Origin: Collimonas sp. OK242 | Lineage (GTDB): Bacteria > Pseudomonadota > Gammaproteobacteria > Burkholderiales > Burkholderiaceae_D | Direction: 5' to 3' | Assembly (NCBI RefSeq): GCF_900107095.1 | Contig: NZ_FNOR01000001.1 | Span: 294,359-358,358, forward strand | Length of the DNA stretch: 64,000 nucleotides | Part shown: positions 9,433-19,431 of the stretch, in pieces | Layout: the number at the start of each line of letters is the position of its first letter | Position numbering within the stretch: the stretch's first letter is position 1 | Notes under the pieces: generated by a model | Database searches by the model: none | What the model saw: only the letters and a program-made list of their open reading frames with translations | Told to the model about the DNA's origin: nothing | Translations under genes and position numbers: made by a program

Positions 9433-10785
9433 ATGGCAACTGCAGTCGAAACTCTGGATAAACTTGAACGCCGCCTTACCCTCACTATCGCTCTGAGCGA
9501 AGTGCAAACCGAAGTCGAAAAGCGCCTGAAAGTTCGCGCCCGCACAGCAAAAGCACCTGGCTTCCGCCCAGGTAAAGTGCCGATGAAGATGGTCGCTGCA
9601 CAATATGGCTATCAGGTCGAAACCGAAGTGCTGAACGACAAGGTCGGCAATGCTTTCAACACCGCTGCCAACGAAAACAACCTGCGTGTTGCCGGTTACC
9701 CGAAGATCGAGCCAAAGAACAGCGAAGGCGTGGCTGAAGGCACGCTGGCGTTCGACGCTACTTTCGAAATCTATCCTGAAGTCAAGATCGGCGATCTGAC
9801 CAGCGTTGAAGTCGAAAAAACCAAGGCTGAAGTCAGCGACGCTGAAATCGACAAAACCATCGATATCCTGCGCAAGCAACGCGTGCACTACCACGTCAAG
9901 GGCGAGCAAGGCGCGCACGGCGATGGCGGCAGCGATCTGACAGCCAAGAACGGCGACCGCGTGACTGTCGACTTCGTCGGCAAGATAGCCGGCGTTGAAT
10001 TCCAAGGCGGCAAAGCTGACGATTACGCATACGTACTGGGCGAAGGCCGCATGTTGCCTGAGTTCGAGAATGCGACTATCGGTTTGAAAGTCGGCGAATC
10101 CAAGACCTTTGAACTGGCTTTCCCTGCGGACTACCATGGCAAGGACGTCGCCGGCAAGACAGCAGAATTCACCATCACGCTGAAGAAGCTGGAATGGGCG
10201 CACCTGCCGGAGGTTGATGCCGAATTTGCAAAGACCCTGGGCATCGAAGACGGCGATCTGACAAAAATGCGCGCTGACATCAAGCTCAACCTGGAGCGCG
10301 AAGTCGGTTCCCGCGTCAAGGCCAAGAACAAAGACAGCGTCATGGATGCACTGATCAAGGTCAGCGCTCTGGAAGTGCCGAAAGCGCTGGTCGAGCAAGA
10401 CGTCGAGCGCCTGGTCGAAATGACACGCCAGGATATGGCGCAGCGTGGCATGAAGGTCAACGACATGCCGTTCCCGCCAGAGCTGTTCACAGCCCAGGCT
10501 GAGCGCCGCGTTCGTCTGGGTCTGATCCTGGCCGAAGTGGTCAAGGAAAACAAACTGCAGGCAACTCCTGAGCAAGTTAAGGCCCAGGTTGAAGATTTCG
10601 CCCAAAGCTACGAAGATCCACAGCAAGTCCTGAAATATTATTTCAGCGATCGCCGCCGCCTGGCAGAGGTCGAAGCCCTTGTTTTGGAAGAAAACGTCGT
10701 TAACTACGTGTTGGGCAAATCGAAAGTGACTGAAAAAGCGGTCGCGTTCGATGAATTGATGAGCAACAACGGGCAACAGGCTTAA
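9433..10785 (+). CDS. tig: Trigger factor, ribosome-associated chaperone
   Basis: 450 residues. The N-terminal ribosome-binding domain has the signature loop [12 protein letters not shown] at about residues 44-55. A central FKBP-type peptidyl-prolyl isomerase domain ([31 protein letters not shown], split here by the family register) spans about 175-250, and a helical C-terminal cage domain follows. It binds near the ribosomal exit tunnel and folds nascent chains. It stands first in the tig-clpP-clpX-lon quality-control block, the standard gammaproteobacterial and betaproteobacterial order. Confidence 0.97.
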   Translation: MATAVETLDKLERRLTLTIALSEVQTEVEKRLKVRARTAKAPGFRPGKVPMKMVAAQYGYQVETEVLNDKVGNAFNTAANENNLRVAGYPKIEPKNSEGVAEGTLAFDATFEIYPEVKIGDLTSVEVEKTKAEVSDAEIDKTIDILRKQRVHYHVKGEQGAHGDGGSDLTAKNGDRVTVDFVGKIAGVEFQGGKADDYAYVLGEGRMLPEFENATIGLKVGESKTFELAFPADYHGKDVAGKTAEFTITLKKLEWAHLPEVDAEFAKTLGIEDGDLTKMRADIKLNLEREVGSRVKAKNKDSVMDALIKVSALEVPKALVEQDVERLVEMTRQDMAQRGMKVNDMPFPPELFTAQAERRVRLGLILAEVVKENKLQATPEQVKAQVEDFAQSYEDPQQVLKYYFSDRRRLAEVEALVLEENVVNYVLGKSKVTEKAVAFDELMSNNGQQA

Positions 10786-10809
10786 TCGAGCTGTAGTTCA
10801 GCTGCACTC

Positions 10810-10835
10810 CAGGTCCAGGCGCAAGTCTGGACCTG
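10810..10835 (+). promoter_or_regulatory. Hairpin between tig and clpP
   Basis: Perfect 9-bp stem CAGGTCCAG/CTGGACCTG around loop GCGCAAGT, 25 bp after the tig stop. There is no T tract, so it is more likely an attenuator or mRNA processing/stability element than an intrinsic terminator. ClpP is 46 bp further on. Confidence 0.55.
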
Positions 10836-10880
10836 TTCGGTGGATAGATTAAGTTTTGAGCGCTCTCCATAAGGAAAAAT

Positions 10881-11507
10881 ATGACAGGCTTTAATCGTAA
10901 TTCGGCACTGGATACCGACATGCTTGGCATGGTGCCTATCGTGATTGAGCAGAGTGGCCGCGGCGAGCGATCCTATGATATTTATTCGCGTTTGCTGCGT
11001 GAGCGTGTGATTTTCCTGGTGGGTCCGGTCAATGACCAGACCGCCAACCTGATCGTGGCGCAATTGCTGTTCCTGGAAAGTGAAAATCCTGACAAGGATG
11101 TTTCTTTGTACATCAATTCTCCTGGCGGTTCGGTGTCGGCCGGCATGGCGATTTTTGATACCATGCAGTTCATCAAGCCGGACGTTTCCACCTTGTGTAC
11201 CGGGATGGCGGCTTCCATGGGTGCCTTCCTGCTGGCGGCCGGCGCCAAGGGCAAGCGCTTCTCGCTGCCTAACTCGCGCATCATGATTCACCAGCCTTTG
11301 GGCGGCGCTCAAGGGCAGGCTTCGGATATCGAAATCCAGGCACGCGAAATCCTGTATTTGCGCGAGCGCCTGAATGGTATCCTGGCTGACAAGACCGGCA
11401 GAACCATTGAGCAGATCAGCAAGGATACGGATCGGGATAATTTCATGTCTGCCGATGCAGCTGTGGAATATGGCCTGATTGATAAAGTCCTGGCGACACG
11501 CGCTTGA
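10881..11507 (+). CDS. clpP: ATP-dependent Clp protease proteolytic subunit
   Basis: 208-residue serine protease that assembles into the double heptameric ClpP barrel. Catalytic Ser112 sits in GMAASMGAF and His137 in [10 protein letters not shown], with the aspartate in the C-terminal [15 protein letters not shown] region. Oxyanion loop [10 protein letters not shown] is intact. It pairs with ClpX encoded 200 bp downstream. Confidence 0.98.
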   Translation: MTGFNRNSALDTDMLGMVPIVIEQSGRGERSYDIYSRLLRERVIFLVGPVNDQTANLIVAQLLFLESENPDKDVSLYINSPGGSVSAGMAIFDTMQFIKPDVSTLCTGMAASMGAFLLAAGAKGKRFSLPNSRIMIHQPLGGAQGQASDIEIQAREILYLRERLNGILADKTGRTIEQISKDTDRDNFMSADAAVEYGLIDKVLATRA

Positions 11508-11532
11508 TTGCACAGTGATAGACGGAATGCTA

Positions 11533-11566
11533 GGCGCCCGGCCCCAAAGGTACGGGCGTTTTGCTT
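11533..11566 (+). terminator. Probable terminator after clpP
   Basis: CGCCCG/CGGGCG stem closing a 12-nt loop, followed by TTTTGCTTTT. It suggests that clpX also has its own promoter in the 200-bp gap. Confidence 0.6.
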
Positions 11567-11704
11567 TTCAAAAATCGCCCGAGCGTGACGGATTTGGATT
11601 TCACGGGTAATATAAATTCAATACCGGATTTCAATGCCGGATATCGGTGCTGCAAATCAATGCTGCGGTCCACCCTCTAAAGTTTTACTTAAACTCTGCC
11701 CTTT

Positions 11705-12973
11705 ATGTCTGATAAAAAATCTTCCAGCGGCGAAAAACTGCTTTATTGTTCCTTCTGCGGCAAAAGCCAGCATGAAGTGAAAAAACTCATCGCCGGGCCG
11801 TCGGTATTCATTTGTGATGAATGTATCGATCTCTGTAATGACATCATTACCGATGAAGCTTCGAACGTCGAGACGCTGGATGGTCAAAAATCGGAACTGC
11901 CGATCCCGCAAGAGATTTGCGAGCTGCTCGATCAGTACGTAATCGGCCAGGAGCCTGCCAAGCGGATTTTGTCGGTGGCGGTGTACAACCACTACAAACG
12001 TCTCAAGCATCTCGGCAAGAAGGACGATATCGAACTGGCAAAAAGCAATATTTTGCTGGTGGGTCCAACCGGCTCCGGCAAAACCTTGCTGGCGCAAACT
12101 TTGGCGCGCATGCTGAATGTACCGTTCGTGATCGCCGACGCCACTACCTTGACCGAAGCCGGTTATGTCGGTGAGGACGTTGAAAACATCATTCAGAAAT
12201 TGCTGCAAAATTGCAATTACGAAGTCGAGAAGGCGCAAAGAGGCATCGTCTATATCGATGAAATCGACAAGATTTCCCGTAAGTCGGATAACCCGTCGAT
12301 TACCCGCGACGTGTCAGGTGAAGGTGTGCAACAGGCTTTGCTGAAGCTGATCGAAGGCACCATGGCTTCGGTACCGCCACAGGGCGGGCGCAAACATCCG
12401 AATCAGGATTTCGTGCAAATCGACACCACCAATATCCTGTTCATTTGCGGCGGTGCTTTTGATGGCCTGGCCAAGATCATTTCCGAGCGTTCGGAAAAGA
12501 GCGGAATCGGTTTTTCGGCAAATGTGAAAAGCCAGAGCCAGCGGACTTCCAGCGAAGTGTTGCTGGATGCCGAGCCGGAGGACTTGACGCGCTTCGGCTT
12601 GATTCCGGAGTTGGTCGGCCGTCTGCCGGTGATTGCGACGCTGGCCGAACTGAACGAGGAAGCGCTGATCGAGATCCTGATCGCGCCGAAGAACGCCCTG
12701 GTCAAGCAATACTCGAAATTGCTGCAGATGGAAGGCGCTGAGCTGGAAATCCGGCCTGCCGCGCTGCAAGCCATCGCCAAACGCGCCTTGGCGCGTAAAA
12801 CCGGTGCGCGCGGTTTGCGTTCGATCCTGGAGCATGTATTGCTCGACGTAATGTACGACTTGCCTAGCCAGCAAAATGTCGCCAAGGTCGTCGTCGATGA
12901 GAATACCGTCAACAACGGTGCGAAACCATTGTTGATTTACCATGATCAGCCTAAGGTGTCCGGCGCAAAATAA
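11705..12973 (+). CDS. clpX: ClpX ATPase, unfoldase of ClpXP
   Basis: 422 residues. The N-terminal zinc-binding domain has Cys15, Cys18, Cys37 and Cys40. The AAA+ core shows Walker A GPTGSGKT, Walker [10 protein letters not shown] and the pore loop region GYVGEDVE. The C-terminal subdomain contains the sensor-2 motif TGARGLRSI. It recognises degrons and threads substrates into ClpP. Confidence 0.98.
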   Translation: MSDKKSSSGEKLLYCSFCGKSQHEVKKLIAGPSVFICDECIDLCNDIITDEASNVETLDGQKSELPIPQEICELLDQYVIGQEPAKRILSVAVYNHYKRLKHLGKKDDIELAKSNILLVGPTGSGKTLLAQTLARMLNVPFVIADATTLTEAGYVGEDVENIIQKLLQNCNYEVEKAQRGIVYIDEIDKISRKSDNPSITRDVSGEGVQQALLKLIEGTMASVPPQGGRKHPNQDFVQIDTTNILFICGGAFDGLAKIISERSEKSGIGFSANVKSQSQRTSSEVLLDAEPEDLTRFGLIPELVGRLPVIATLAELNEEALIEILIAPKNALVKQYSKLLQMEGAELEIRPAALQAIAKRALARKTGARGLRSILEHVLLDVMYDLPSQQNVAKVVVDENTVNNGAKPLLIYHDQPKVSGAK

Positions 12974-12992
12974 TAGGCAGCCTTAAAAATTC

Positions 12993-13020
12993 CGTCGTCC
13001 CCGCGAAGGCGGGGATGACG
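12993..13020. repeat. REP-like palindrome downstream of clpX
   Basis: CGTCGTCCCCGC-GAAG-GCGGGGATGACG: a 12-bp imperfect palindrome (one mismatch) with a GAAG loop. Its shape matches the small palindromic repeats scattered in many proteobacterial intergenic regions. The rest of the 306-bp clpX-lon gap holds the terminator at 13128 and otherwise AT-rich sequence in which I see no gene. Confidence 0.6.
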
Positions 13021-13127
13021 CCAAATTTTGGTAAATTTGTAAAACCATGTAAAAAGCAGGGGTTTAAGCAGGTTTTTGACCTAAAAGTAGTACAATTTAC
13101 CAAAATATACGATTTGGCTTCAATCGC

Positions 13128-13165
13128 AAAGCCACCCGAAGTTAACTTCGCGTGTGGCTTTTTTA
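13128..13165 (+). terminator. Terminator between clpX and lon
   Basis: Outer stem AAGCCAC/GTGGCTT and a nested palindrome CGAAGTTAACTTCG, followed by TTTTT. It separates lon from clpX transcription. Confidence 0.75.
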
Positions 13166-13279
13166 TTGGCCATCGCAAATGCATCGCAAATAGAAGTGGT
13201 GATTTATTGTTGAAACCGGGGCTTGAGTTTCGGCCACTCGTGCCAACATCATTAATAAGTTTTTTTGATAGGGCTCACC

Positions 13280-15691
13280 ATGACGACTTCTACATTTACT
13301 GAACAAACTCAGTTACCTCTCTTGCCTTTACGGGATGTCGTGGTATTCCCGCATATGGTGATTCCATTGTTCGTCGGCCGCCCGAAATCGATCAAGGCTC
13401 TTGAAGCTGCGATGGAGCAGGGCAAGAGCATCATGCTCGCGGCCCAGAAAGCCGCGGCCAAGGACGAGCCGTCGCCGGACGATATTTATGAAATCGGCTG
13501 CGTGGCCAACATCTTGCAAATGTTGAAATTGCCTGATGGCACGGTCAAAGTGCTGGTGGAAGGGGCGCAACGCGCCCGCATTCATCACATCAGCGAACTT
13601 GACACGCATTTTGTCGCCGATCTGACGCCGGTAGAATCCGAGTTGGGCGATGAGGCCGAGGTGGAAGCGATGCGTCGCGCCATCGTTCAGCAATTCGACC
13701 AGTACGTCAAACTGAACAAGAAAATCCCGCCGGAGATCCTGACTTCGCTGTCCGGCATCGACGACGCCGGCCGCCTGGCCGATACCATTGCCGCGCACTT
13801 GCCGCTGAAGCTTGAGCAAAAGCAGGTGATCCTGGAGATTTTCAATATCGCCAAGCGTTACGAGCACCTGCTGGGCCAGCTCGAAGGCGAGTTGGATATC
13901 CTGCAAGTTGAGAAGCGCATCCGCGGCCGCGTCAAACGTCAGATGGAAAAATCGCAGCGAGAATACTATCTGAACGAACAGGTCAAGGCGATCCAGAAAG
14001 AATTGGGCGAAGGCGAAGAAGGCGCGGATCTGGAAGAGCTGGAAAAGAAGATCCTGTCTGCCAAGATGCCTAAGGAAGCGCTGGAAAAGGCGCAGAGCGA
14101 ACTGAAGAAGCTGAAGCTGATGTCGCCGATGTCGGCCGAAGCGACGGTGGTGCGCAACTATATCGATACGCTGGTCGCTTTGCCATGGAAGAAAAAGTCC
14201 AAGGTCAACAATGAGCTGGGCAATGCGGAAAAAGTATTGGAAGGCGATCACTACGGCCTTGATAAGGTTAAAGAACGCATCCTGGAATATCTTGCCGTGC
14301 AACAGCGCGTCGACAAACTGAAAGCGCCGATCCTGTGTTTCGTCGGTCCTCCGGGCGTGGGTAAAACCTCGCTGGGCCAATCGATCGCCCGTGCCACCAA
14401 TCGCAAATTCGTGCGGATGGCCCTGGGTGGTGTGCGCGATGAAGCCGAGATCCGCGGTCATCGCCGTACCTACATCGGCTCCATGCCGGGCAAGATCTTG
14501 CAAAGCCTGTCCAAGGTCGGGGTGCGCAACCCGCTGTTCCTGCTGGATGAGATCGACAAGCTCGGTATGGATTTCCGTGGCGATCCATCGTCGGCCCTGC
14601 TGGAAGTGCTTGATCCTGAACAAAACCATACGTTCTCGGACCATTACATCGAAGTCGATTTCGATTTGTCGGATGTGATGTTCGTGGCGACTTCGAACTC
14701 TTTCAACATCCCGCCGGCGCTGCTGGACCGGATGGAAGTGATTCGTTTGTCCGGCTATACCGAAGACGAGAAGACCAATATCGCGTTGCGCTATCTGCTG
14801 CCTAAACAAATCAAGAACAATGGTTTGAAGGTCGAGGAAATCAGCCTTGCCGAAGGTGCAATTCGCGACATCATTCGTTATTACACGCGTGAAGCCGGGG
14901 TTCGTTCGCTTGAGCGGGAAATCTCGAAAATCTGCCGCAAGGTGGTGAAACTGCTGCTGTTGAAGAAGCAAGAGAAGAAGGTGGCTGTCACTTCCAAGAA
15001 CATCGATAAATTCCTCGGTGTGCGGCGCTTCGACTACGGCGTTGCCGAGAAAGAAAATCAAATCGGCCAGGTGGTCGGCTTGGCGTGGACTGAAGTGGGC
15101 GGTGAATTGCTGACCATCGAAGCCGTCAAGATGCCAGGCAAGGGGGCGATCATTCGTACCGGCACCCTGGGCGATGTGATGAAGGAATCGATTGAGGCAG
15201 CGCGCACCGTCATGCGTAGCCGTGCCGCCAAGCTTGGCATCAAGAGTGAGGCGTTCGAGAAGAGCGATATCCATATCCACGTGCCCGAAGGCGCGACACC
15301 AAAAGACGGTCCGTCGGCCGGTGTCGGGATGACTACCGCTTTGGTCTCGATCTTTACCGGGATTCCGGTGCGTGCCGATGTCGCCATGACTGGCGAAATC
15401 ACTTTGCGCGGCGAGGTCTTGCCGATCGGCGGCTTGAAAGAGAAGCTGCTGGCGGCACATCGCGGCGGCATCAAGACGGTATTGATTCCGGAGCAGAATG
15501 TGAAGGACCTGGCCGAGATCCCGGACAACGTCAAGAACAAGCTGGAAATCGTACCGGTGCGCTGGATCGACAAAGTGCTGGAGATCGCTCTGGAGCGGCA
15601 GCCGGTGCCGTTGACCGAAGAGGAAGCCATGCTGGATGCGACGGTCGCCAAGAGTAGCGAGAAGGCCGATCCCAGTGTAGTCAAGCATTAA
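13280..15691 (+). CDS. lon: ATP-dependent protease Lon
   Basis: 803 residues. N-terminal substrate domain starting LPLLPLRDVVVFPHMVIPLFVGR, AAA+ module with Walker A GPPGVGKTS and Walker B LFLLDEIDKL, and a C-terminal Ser-Lys protease domain with the nucleophile in DGPSAGVGM at Ser679, the same number as in E. coli Lon, and the lysine in LKEKLLAAHRGG. I use the ATG at 13280; a TTG at 13265 in frame would add five residues. Lon degrades damaged and regulatory proteins and ends the quality-control block. Confidence 0.98.
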   Translation: MTTSTFTEQTQLPLLPLRDVVVFPHMVIPLFVGRPKSIKALEAAMEQGKSIMLAAQKAAAKDEPSPDDIYEIGCVANILQMLKLPDGTVKVLVEGAQRARIHHISELDTHFVADLTPVESELGDEAEVEAMRRAIVQQFDQYVKLNKKIPPEILTSLSGIDDAGRLADTIAAHLPLKLEQKQVILEIFNIAKRYEHLLGQLEGELDILQVEKRIRGRVKRQMEKSQREYYLNEQVKAIQKELGEGEEGADLEELEKKILSAKMPKEALEKAQSELKKLKLMSPMSAEATVVRNYIDTLVALPWKKKSKVNNELGNAEKVLEGDHYGLDKVKERILEYLAVQQRVDKLKAPILCFVGPPGVGKTSLGQSIARATNRKFVRMALGGVRDEAEIRGHRRTYIGSMPGKILQSLSKVGVRNPLFLLDEIDKLGMDFRGDPSSALLEVLDPEQNHTFSDHYIEVDFDLSDVMFVATSNSFNIPPALLDRMEVIRLSGYTEDEKTNIALRYLLPKQIKNNGLKVEEISLAEGAIRDIIRYYTREAGVRSLEREISKICRKVVKLLLLKKQEKKVAVTSKNIDKFLGVRRFDYGVAEKENQIGQVVGLAWTEVGGELLTIEAVKMPGKGAIIRTGTLGDVMKESIEAARTVMRSRAAKLGIKSEAFEKSDIHIHVPEGATPKDGPSAGVGMTTALVSIFTGIPVRADVAMTGEITLRGEVLPIGGLKEKLLAAHRGGIKTVLIPEQNVKDLAEIPDNVKNKLEIVPVRWIDKVLEIALERQPVPLTEEEAMLDATVAKSSEKADPSVVKH

Positions 15692-15756
15692 GTTGGCACT
15701 AAGCTGCCAGGAGATTGGAATAAGCCGTTGAATCCACAGGCTTAATTTCGTTCTTT

Positions 15757-15785
15757 AAAAAAGCGCTCGCAAGGGCGCTTTTTTT
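15757..15785 (+). terminator. Terminator after lon
   Basis: AAGCGC/GCGCTT stem with loop TCGCAAGG and seven T, 65 bp after the lon stop codon. Confidence 0.8.
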
Positions 15786-15864
15786 ATGCGCGCGCGCATC
15801 TGATGTTGAATATATCAAGTTTGTAAAATCAAGTTAAACCCCTGCCATAGCGCCCGTAAAGCGC

Positions 15865-15893
15865 TTGACACAAGGCTTTGCGGCTTGTTTAAT
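15865..15893 (+). promoter_or_regulatory. Sigma-70 promoter of hupB
   Basis: A consensus -35 TTGACA at 15865-15870, a 17-bp spacer and a -10 TTTAAT at 15888-15893, about 100 bp before the HU start. The remainder of the 303-bp lon-hupB gap shows only the lon terminator. Confidence 0.65.
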
Positions 15894-15994
15894 ACGTCCT
15901 TGCAGATTTTTTTCGCACTCCGTCTGCGATGATTTTACGAAAAAATACTGGAACATCCGCCATCTCGAATTGCCATCCATGTGAGGGGACTTAA

Positions 15995-16267
15995 GTGAAT
16001 AAAACAGAATTAATCGATCACATAGCCAAGTCAGCAGATATCTCCAAAGCCGCGTCGGCGCGCGCATTGGACGCTGTGGTCGCCGCCGTTAAAACCACTC
16101 TGAAGAAGAGCGGCTCCGTGACGCTGGTCGGCTTTGGCACGTTCTCGGTGAGCAAACGTGCAGCGCGTACCGGCCGTAATCCACGTACCGGAGAGGCAAT
16201 TAAAATCAAGGCAGCGAAAGTTCCTAAATTTAAGCCTGGCAAAGCGCTGAAAGATGCTGTAAACTAG
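15995..16267 (+). CDS. hupB: DNA-binding protein HU
   Basis: 90 residues with a GTG start preceded by GAGGGG. The sequence [18 protein letters not shown] opens the helical dimerisation part, and the beta-arm shows [21 protein letters not shown] with the intercalating proline in RNPRTG. It is a nucleoid protein that bends DNA without sequence specificity. It lies between lon and a tRNA pair, a frequent position. Confidence 0.96.
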   Translation: MNKTELIDHIAKSADISKAASARALDAVVAAVKTTLKKSGSVTLVGFGTFSVSKRAARTGRNPRTGEAIKIKAAKVPKFKPGKALKDAVN

Positions 16268-16368
16268 CATCTTTTGGCGTGGTGACAAACGCCAAATGTT
16301 TGACTGGCTAATCTGTCGTGTTTTCTTTCAGGTGGTTTTGTGTTGATCCTGATAAATCCGGCAAGCGA

Positions 16369-16444
16369 GGGTGCTTAGCTCAGTTGGTAGAGCGGCGCCC
16401 TTACAAGGCGTAGGTCGGGAGTTCGAGCCTCTCAGCACCCACCA
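16369..16444 (+). tRNA. tRNA-Val (anticodon UAC)
   Basis: 76 nt including encoded CCA. Acceptor GGGTGCT/AGCACCC, anticodon stem CGCC/GGCG with loop CTTACAA giving anticodon TAC, and T-loop GTTCGAGCC. Confidence 0.97.
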
Positions 16445-16503
16445 ACAACAGTCAGGCGAAAAATTGCGAATTTGCTGTATAAGATTTGCGAATAGTAGTT
16501 TTA

Positions 16504-16580
16504 GGAGTGGTAGTTCAGCTGGTTAGAATACCGGCCTGTCACGCCGGGGGTCGCGGGTTCGAGTCCCGTCCACTCCGCCA
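16504..16580 (+). tRNA. tRNA-Asp (anticodon GUC)
   Basis: 77 nt including CCA. Acceptor GGAGTGG/CCACTCC, anticodon stem CCGGC/GCCGG with loop CTGTCAC giving anticodon GTC. It follows tRNA-Val by 59 bp and is probably co-transcribed with it. Confidence 0.97.
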
Positions 16581-16586
16581 AAATAC

Positions 16587-16617
16587 AAAAAAGGCGAACG
16601 AGAGTTCGCCTTTTTTC
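16587..16617 (+). terminator. Terminator after the tRNA pair
   Basis: AAAAGGCGAAC/GTTCGCCTTTT stem with a GAGA loop and a T run, directly after tRNA-Asp. Confidence 0.85.
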
Positions 16618-16669
16618 TTATGTCCATCTGGTTTGTATTGCAGCCTTACTTGATCTCGATTGGCCGACC

Positions 16670-18607
16670 ATGTTTGAATTTGTCCGTACCCACCAGCGCT
16701 TGATGCAATTCCTGTTGCTGTTGTTGATCATCCCTTCGTTTGCTCTAGTCGGGCTGCAAAGTTATAGCAGTTTTGGCGATGGCGCCAACACGGTGGCGAA
16801 AGTCGCCGGCCAGCCGATCAGCAAGCAGGATCTGGACGCTGCCTTGCGCCAGCAAATGGATAGCATGCGCCAGGCGTTCGGCGAGCGCTTCGACCCGAAG
16901 ATGCTGGAGACGCCGGAAGCCAAGCAAGGCGTACTGGACAATCTGATCTCGCAGCGTGTGTTGGCCGCGACCGTCAACAGCGAGCACCTGTCCGTATCCG
17001 ATCAAAGCTTGCAGCAAGCTATTCTCGGCGTGCCGGCATTGCAGGGCGCGGATGGCAAGTTCGATAATGAACGATACAAGGCTTTGCTGGCGGCACAAGG
17101 CATGGCGCCGACCATGTACGAAGCCCGTCTGCGGCAGGACATGGCCATGCAGCAATTGAATGGTGCGGTGCAGGCAACCGCGTTTACACCTAAAACCGTC
17201 GCCACGCGTTTGTCTGATATCAATGATCAGGAACGTGACGTGCAGGAATTGCTGTTCAAGACTGCCGACTATGCCGCGCAGGTGAAAGTCACTGACGCCA
17301 TGCTGCAGGACTATTACGCCAAGAACGCCAAGGCATTCGAGATTCCCGAACAAATCAAGGCCGACTATGTGCTGCTCGACAGCGCCGCGATTGCCGCGCA
17401 AGTGACGGTCAGCGATGCCGATATCAAATCCTATTACGATCAGAACCTGAAAAGTTATACAACGCCGGAAGAGCGCCGCGCCAGCCATATCCTGATTTCG
17501 GTAAAAAAGGATGCGCCGGCTGCCGAGCAGGCTGCGGCCAAAGCCAAGGCCGAGAGTTTGCTGGCAGAAGTGCGCAAGAATCCGGCTGATTTTGCCAAAG
17601 TAGCCAAGGCCAATTCGCAAGATACTGCGTCTGCTGAAATGGGCGGCGATCTCGGTTATTTCGGCAACGGCATGATGGTCAAGCCTTTCGACGATGCCGC
17701 CAGCAAGCTGAAGCAAGGCGAGATCAGCGATCTGGTGCAATCCGATTTCGGTTATCACATTATCGAACTGACCGGCATCAAGGCTGCCCAGGTCAAGCCG
17801 CTGGATGAGGTCAAGGCGGAAATCGGCGCTGAAATCAAGAAACAACTGGCGGCGCGCAAATTCACTGAAATGGCAGAAGCATTCAGCAATACGGTGTATG
17901 AACAGGGCGACAGCCTGAAGGCGGTCGCTGACAAGCTGCATCTGCAAATTCAATCGGCGGCGAATCTGGGCCGCCAGCAGAATCCAGCCGTTGCGCCTGC
18001 CGTTCCATACAACAACCAAAAATTCCTGACGGCGCTGTATGCGGACGAGTCCTTGAAGAACAAGCATAATACCGAAGCAATCGAAGTTGCGCCGAATACG
18101 TTTATCGCGGGTCATGTCGTTGAATACAAGCCGGTCACGAAACGCTCGTTTGAAGAAGTCCAGGCGATTATCCGCGACAAGGTTACCCGCAGCGAAGAAG
18201 CTGCACTGGCCAGGAAAGCCGGCGAAGCAAAGCTGGCAGCTTTGAAGGCACAAGACGGCGGCAGCGCCAGCGATTTCGGCGCAACGCAAACCGTATCGCG
18301 CGCCAAGAGCCAAGGTATCGATCCGTTGGCATTCGAGGCGGTGATGAAGGCCAATGTCAATAAATTGCCGGCCTACGTCGGCGTGACGTTGCCGCAGCAG
18401 GGTTATGCGCTGTACCGCATAGCCAAGATCGGTCAGCCGGCAGCCCAGGATCAGGCGCGTCGCGTCGCCGAACAGCAGCAAATTACCGGCGTCCTGGCGC
18501 AGCAGGAAATGCTGGCTTATGTGAATGTGCTGAAAGAGAAAGCCAAGGTCAAGATCCTGAAGCCGCTGGCAGTGACACCGGTTGACGGCGGCGATAAGCA
18601 AAACTGA
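16670..18607 (+). CDS. ppiD: Membrane-anchored periplasmic folding chaperone PpiD
   Basis: 645 residues. One transmembrane anchor near the N-terminus (LMQFLLLLLIIPSFALVGL), a SurA-like N domain (VAGQPISKQDLDAALRQQ onward), and a parvulin domain at about 265-360 with RASHILI, GGDLGYFG and DFGYHIIELTGI. It works at the periplasmic face of the inner membrane and assists outer-membrane protein folding. The position after lon-hupB is the enterobacterial order too. A strong terminator follows. Confidence 0.93.
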   Translation: MFEFVRTHQRLMQFLLLLLIIPSFALVGLQSYSSFGDGANTVAKVAGQPISKQDLDAALRQQMDSMRQAFGERFDPKMLETPEAKQGVLDNLISQRVLAATVNSEHLSVSDQSLQQAILGVPALQGADGKFDNERYKALLAAQGMAPTMYEARLRQDMAMQQLNGAVQATAFTPKTVATRLSDINDQERDVQELLFKTADYAAQVKVTDAMLQDYYAKNAKAFEIPEQIKADYVLLDSAAIAAQVTVSDADIKSYYDQNLKSYTTPEERRASHILISVKKDAPAAEQAAAKAKAESLLAEVRKNPADFAKVAKANSQDTASAEMGGDLGYFGNGMMVKPFDDAASKLKQGEISDLVQSDFGYHIIELTGIKAAQVKPLDEVKAEIGAEIKKQLAARKFTEMAEAFSNTVYEQGDSLKAVADKLHLQIQSAANLGRQQNPAVAPAVPYNNQKFLTALYADESLKNKHNTEAIEVAPNTFIAGHVVEYKPVTKRSFEEVQAIIRDKVTRSEEAALARKAGEAKLAALKAQDGGSASDFGATQTVSRAKSQGIDPLAFEAVMKANVNKLPAYVGVTLPQQGYALYRIAKIGQPAAQDQARRVAEQQQITGVLAQQEMLAYVNVLKEKAKVKILKPLAVTPVDGGDKQN

Positions 18608-18650
18608 TATGGCTAAATCGACTAAAGCGATTTGATCAGGCCGGATTGAA

Positions 18651-18685
18651 AAAAGCCCATTCAATGCAGGTTGAATGGGCTTTTT
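18651..18685 (+). terminator. Terminator after ppiD
   Basis: 14-bp perfect stem AAAAGCCCATTCAA/TTGAATGGGCTTTT with loop TGCAGG and a T tail. The symmetric A/T flanks mean it could serve both strands, since tesA ends 54 bp further on the opposite strand. Confidence 0.88.
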
Positions 18686-18738
18686 CACTGATTGCGCGCA
18701 ATGAGCGTGAGCGGGAGCTCTTGCGAGCCTGGCCGATG

Positions 18739-19431
18739 CTATTTAGCGAGCAGCGGCTTTAATCCCGACCAGACGTTGTTCAATATCACCGGGTGTGCCT
18801 GGGCAACCGGGTGAATGCGATCCGCCTGAAACAACTCCGGTTTGTCGGCGACGCCGTCCAGCAGGAACGGAACCAGCGGCACCTTGGTTTGCTGCGCCAG
18901 CGTTGCATACAGCGAAAAGAATTTTTCGGTGTAGTCTCTGCCGTAGTTCGGTGGAATCCGCATGCCGACCAGCAGGACTTTTGCCTTGGCCTGTTGCGCA
19001 GCGCTGATCATCGCCCGCAGATTGCTTTCGGTTGCGCTCAATTGCAAGCCGCGCAAGGCGTCGTTAGCGCCGAGCTCGATGATGACGATATCTGGCCGCT
19101 GCTGCAGGAGCGCCGGCAAACGCGTCTTGCCGCCGCTGCTGGTTTCGCCGCTGATGCTGGCATTGGTGATGCTGCTGTCGAATTTTTCCGCCTGTAGGCG
19201 TTGCTGCAACAGGGCAACCCAGCCGCTGCCGCGTGCCAGCCCATACTCTGCCGAAAGACTATCGCCTAACACGAGTATCGATTTTGATGCAGAATAGGCA
19301 TTGTTCGCCCATACTAGACCGAGCAGGCCAAACAACAAGGTCGCCAGCCGCAAGCTGCGAATGACTTTGCTACGCAAGCCGCCGATCAAATTCTGAAAAC
19401 CTGTTCCCATTCCGGAGTCGATAATCTGCAT
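18739..19431 (-). CDS. tesA: Arylesterase / multifunctional acyl-CoA thioesterase I (GDSL hydrolase)
   Basis: 230-residue SGNH hydrolase with an N-terminal signal/anchor region. Block I is VLGDSLSAEYG with nucleophile Ser58, block III is GANDALRG, and the catalytic Asp-His pair is DRIHPVAQAH near the C-terminus. Homologues hydrolyse acyl-CoAs, lysophospholipids and aryl esters in the periplasm. The ATG at 19431 has AGAGGA eight bases upstream; an internal ATG at 19410 is possible. It is divergent from ybbA, the conserved partner in many bacteria, and the two start codons overlap. Confidence 0.92.
   Translation of the reverse strand: MQIIDSGMGTGFQNLIGGLRSKVIRSLRLATLLFGLLGLVWANNAYSASKSILVLGDSLSAEYGLARGSGWVALLQQRLQAEKFDSSITNASISGETSSGGKTRLPALLQQRPDIVIIELGANDALRGLQLSATESNLRAMISAAQQAKAKVLLVGMRIPPNYGRDYTEKFFSLYATLAQQTKVPLVPFLLDGVADKPELFQADRIHPVAQAHPVILNNVWSGLKPLLAK

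Noticed and set aside
13015..13302. 95-codon plus-strand frame between clpX and lon
   Set aside because: It spans a terminator and the lon start and has no ribosome binding site or homology signal that I can see.
13328..15688. Long minus-strand frame (786 codons) opposite lon
   Set aside because: Antisense shadow of lon with His/Gln/Phe-rich low-information sequence and no domain.
16745..18688. Long minus-strand frame opposite ppiD
   Set aside because: Shadow of the ppiD coding frame; no ribosome binding site and no recognisable domain.
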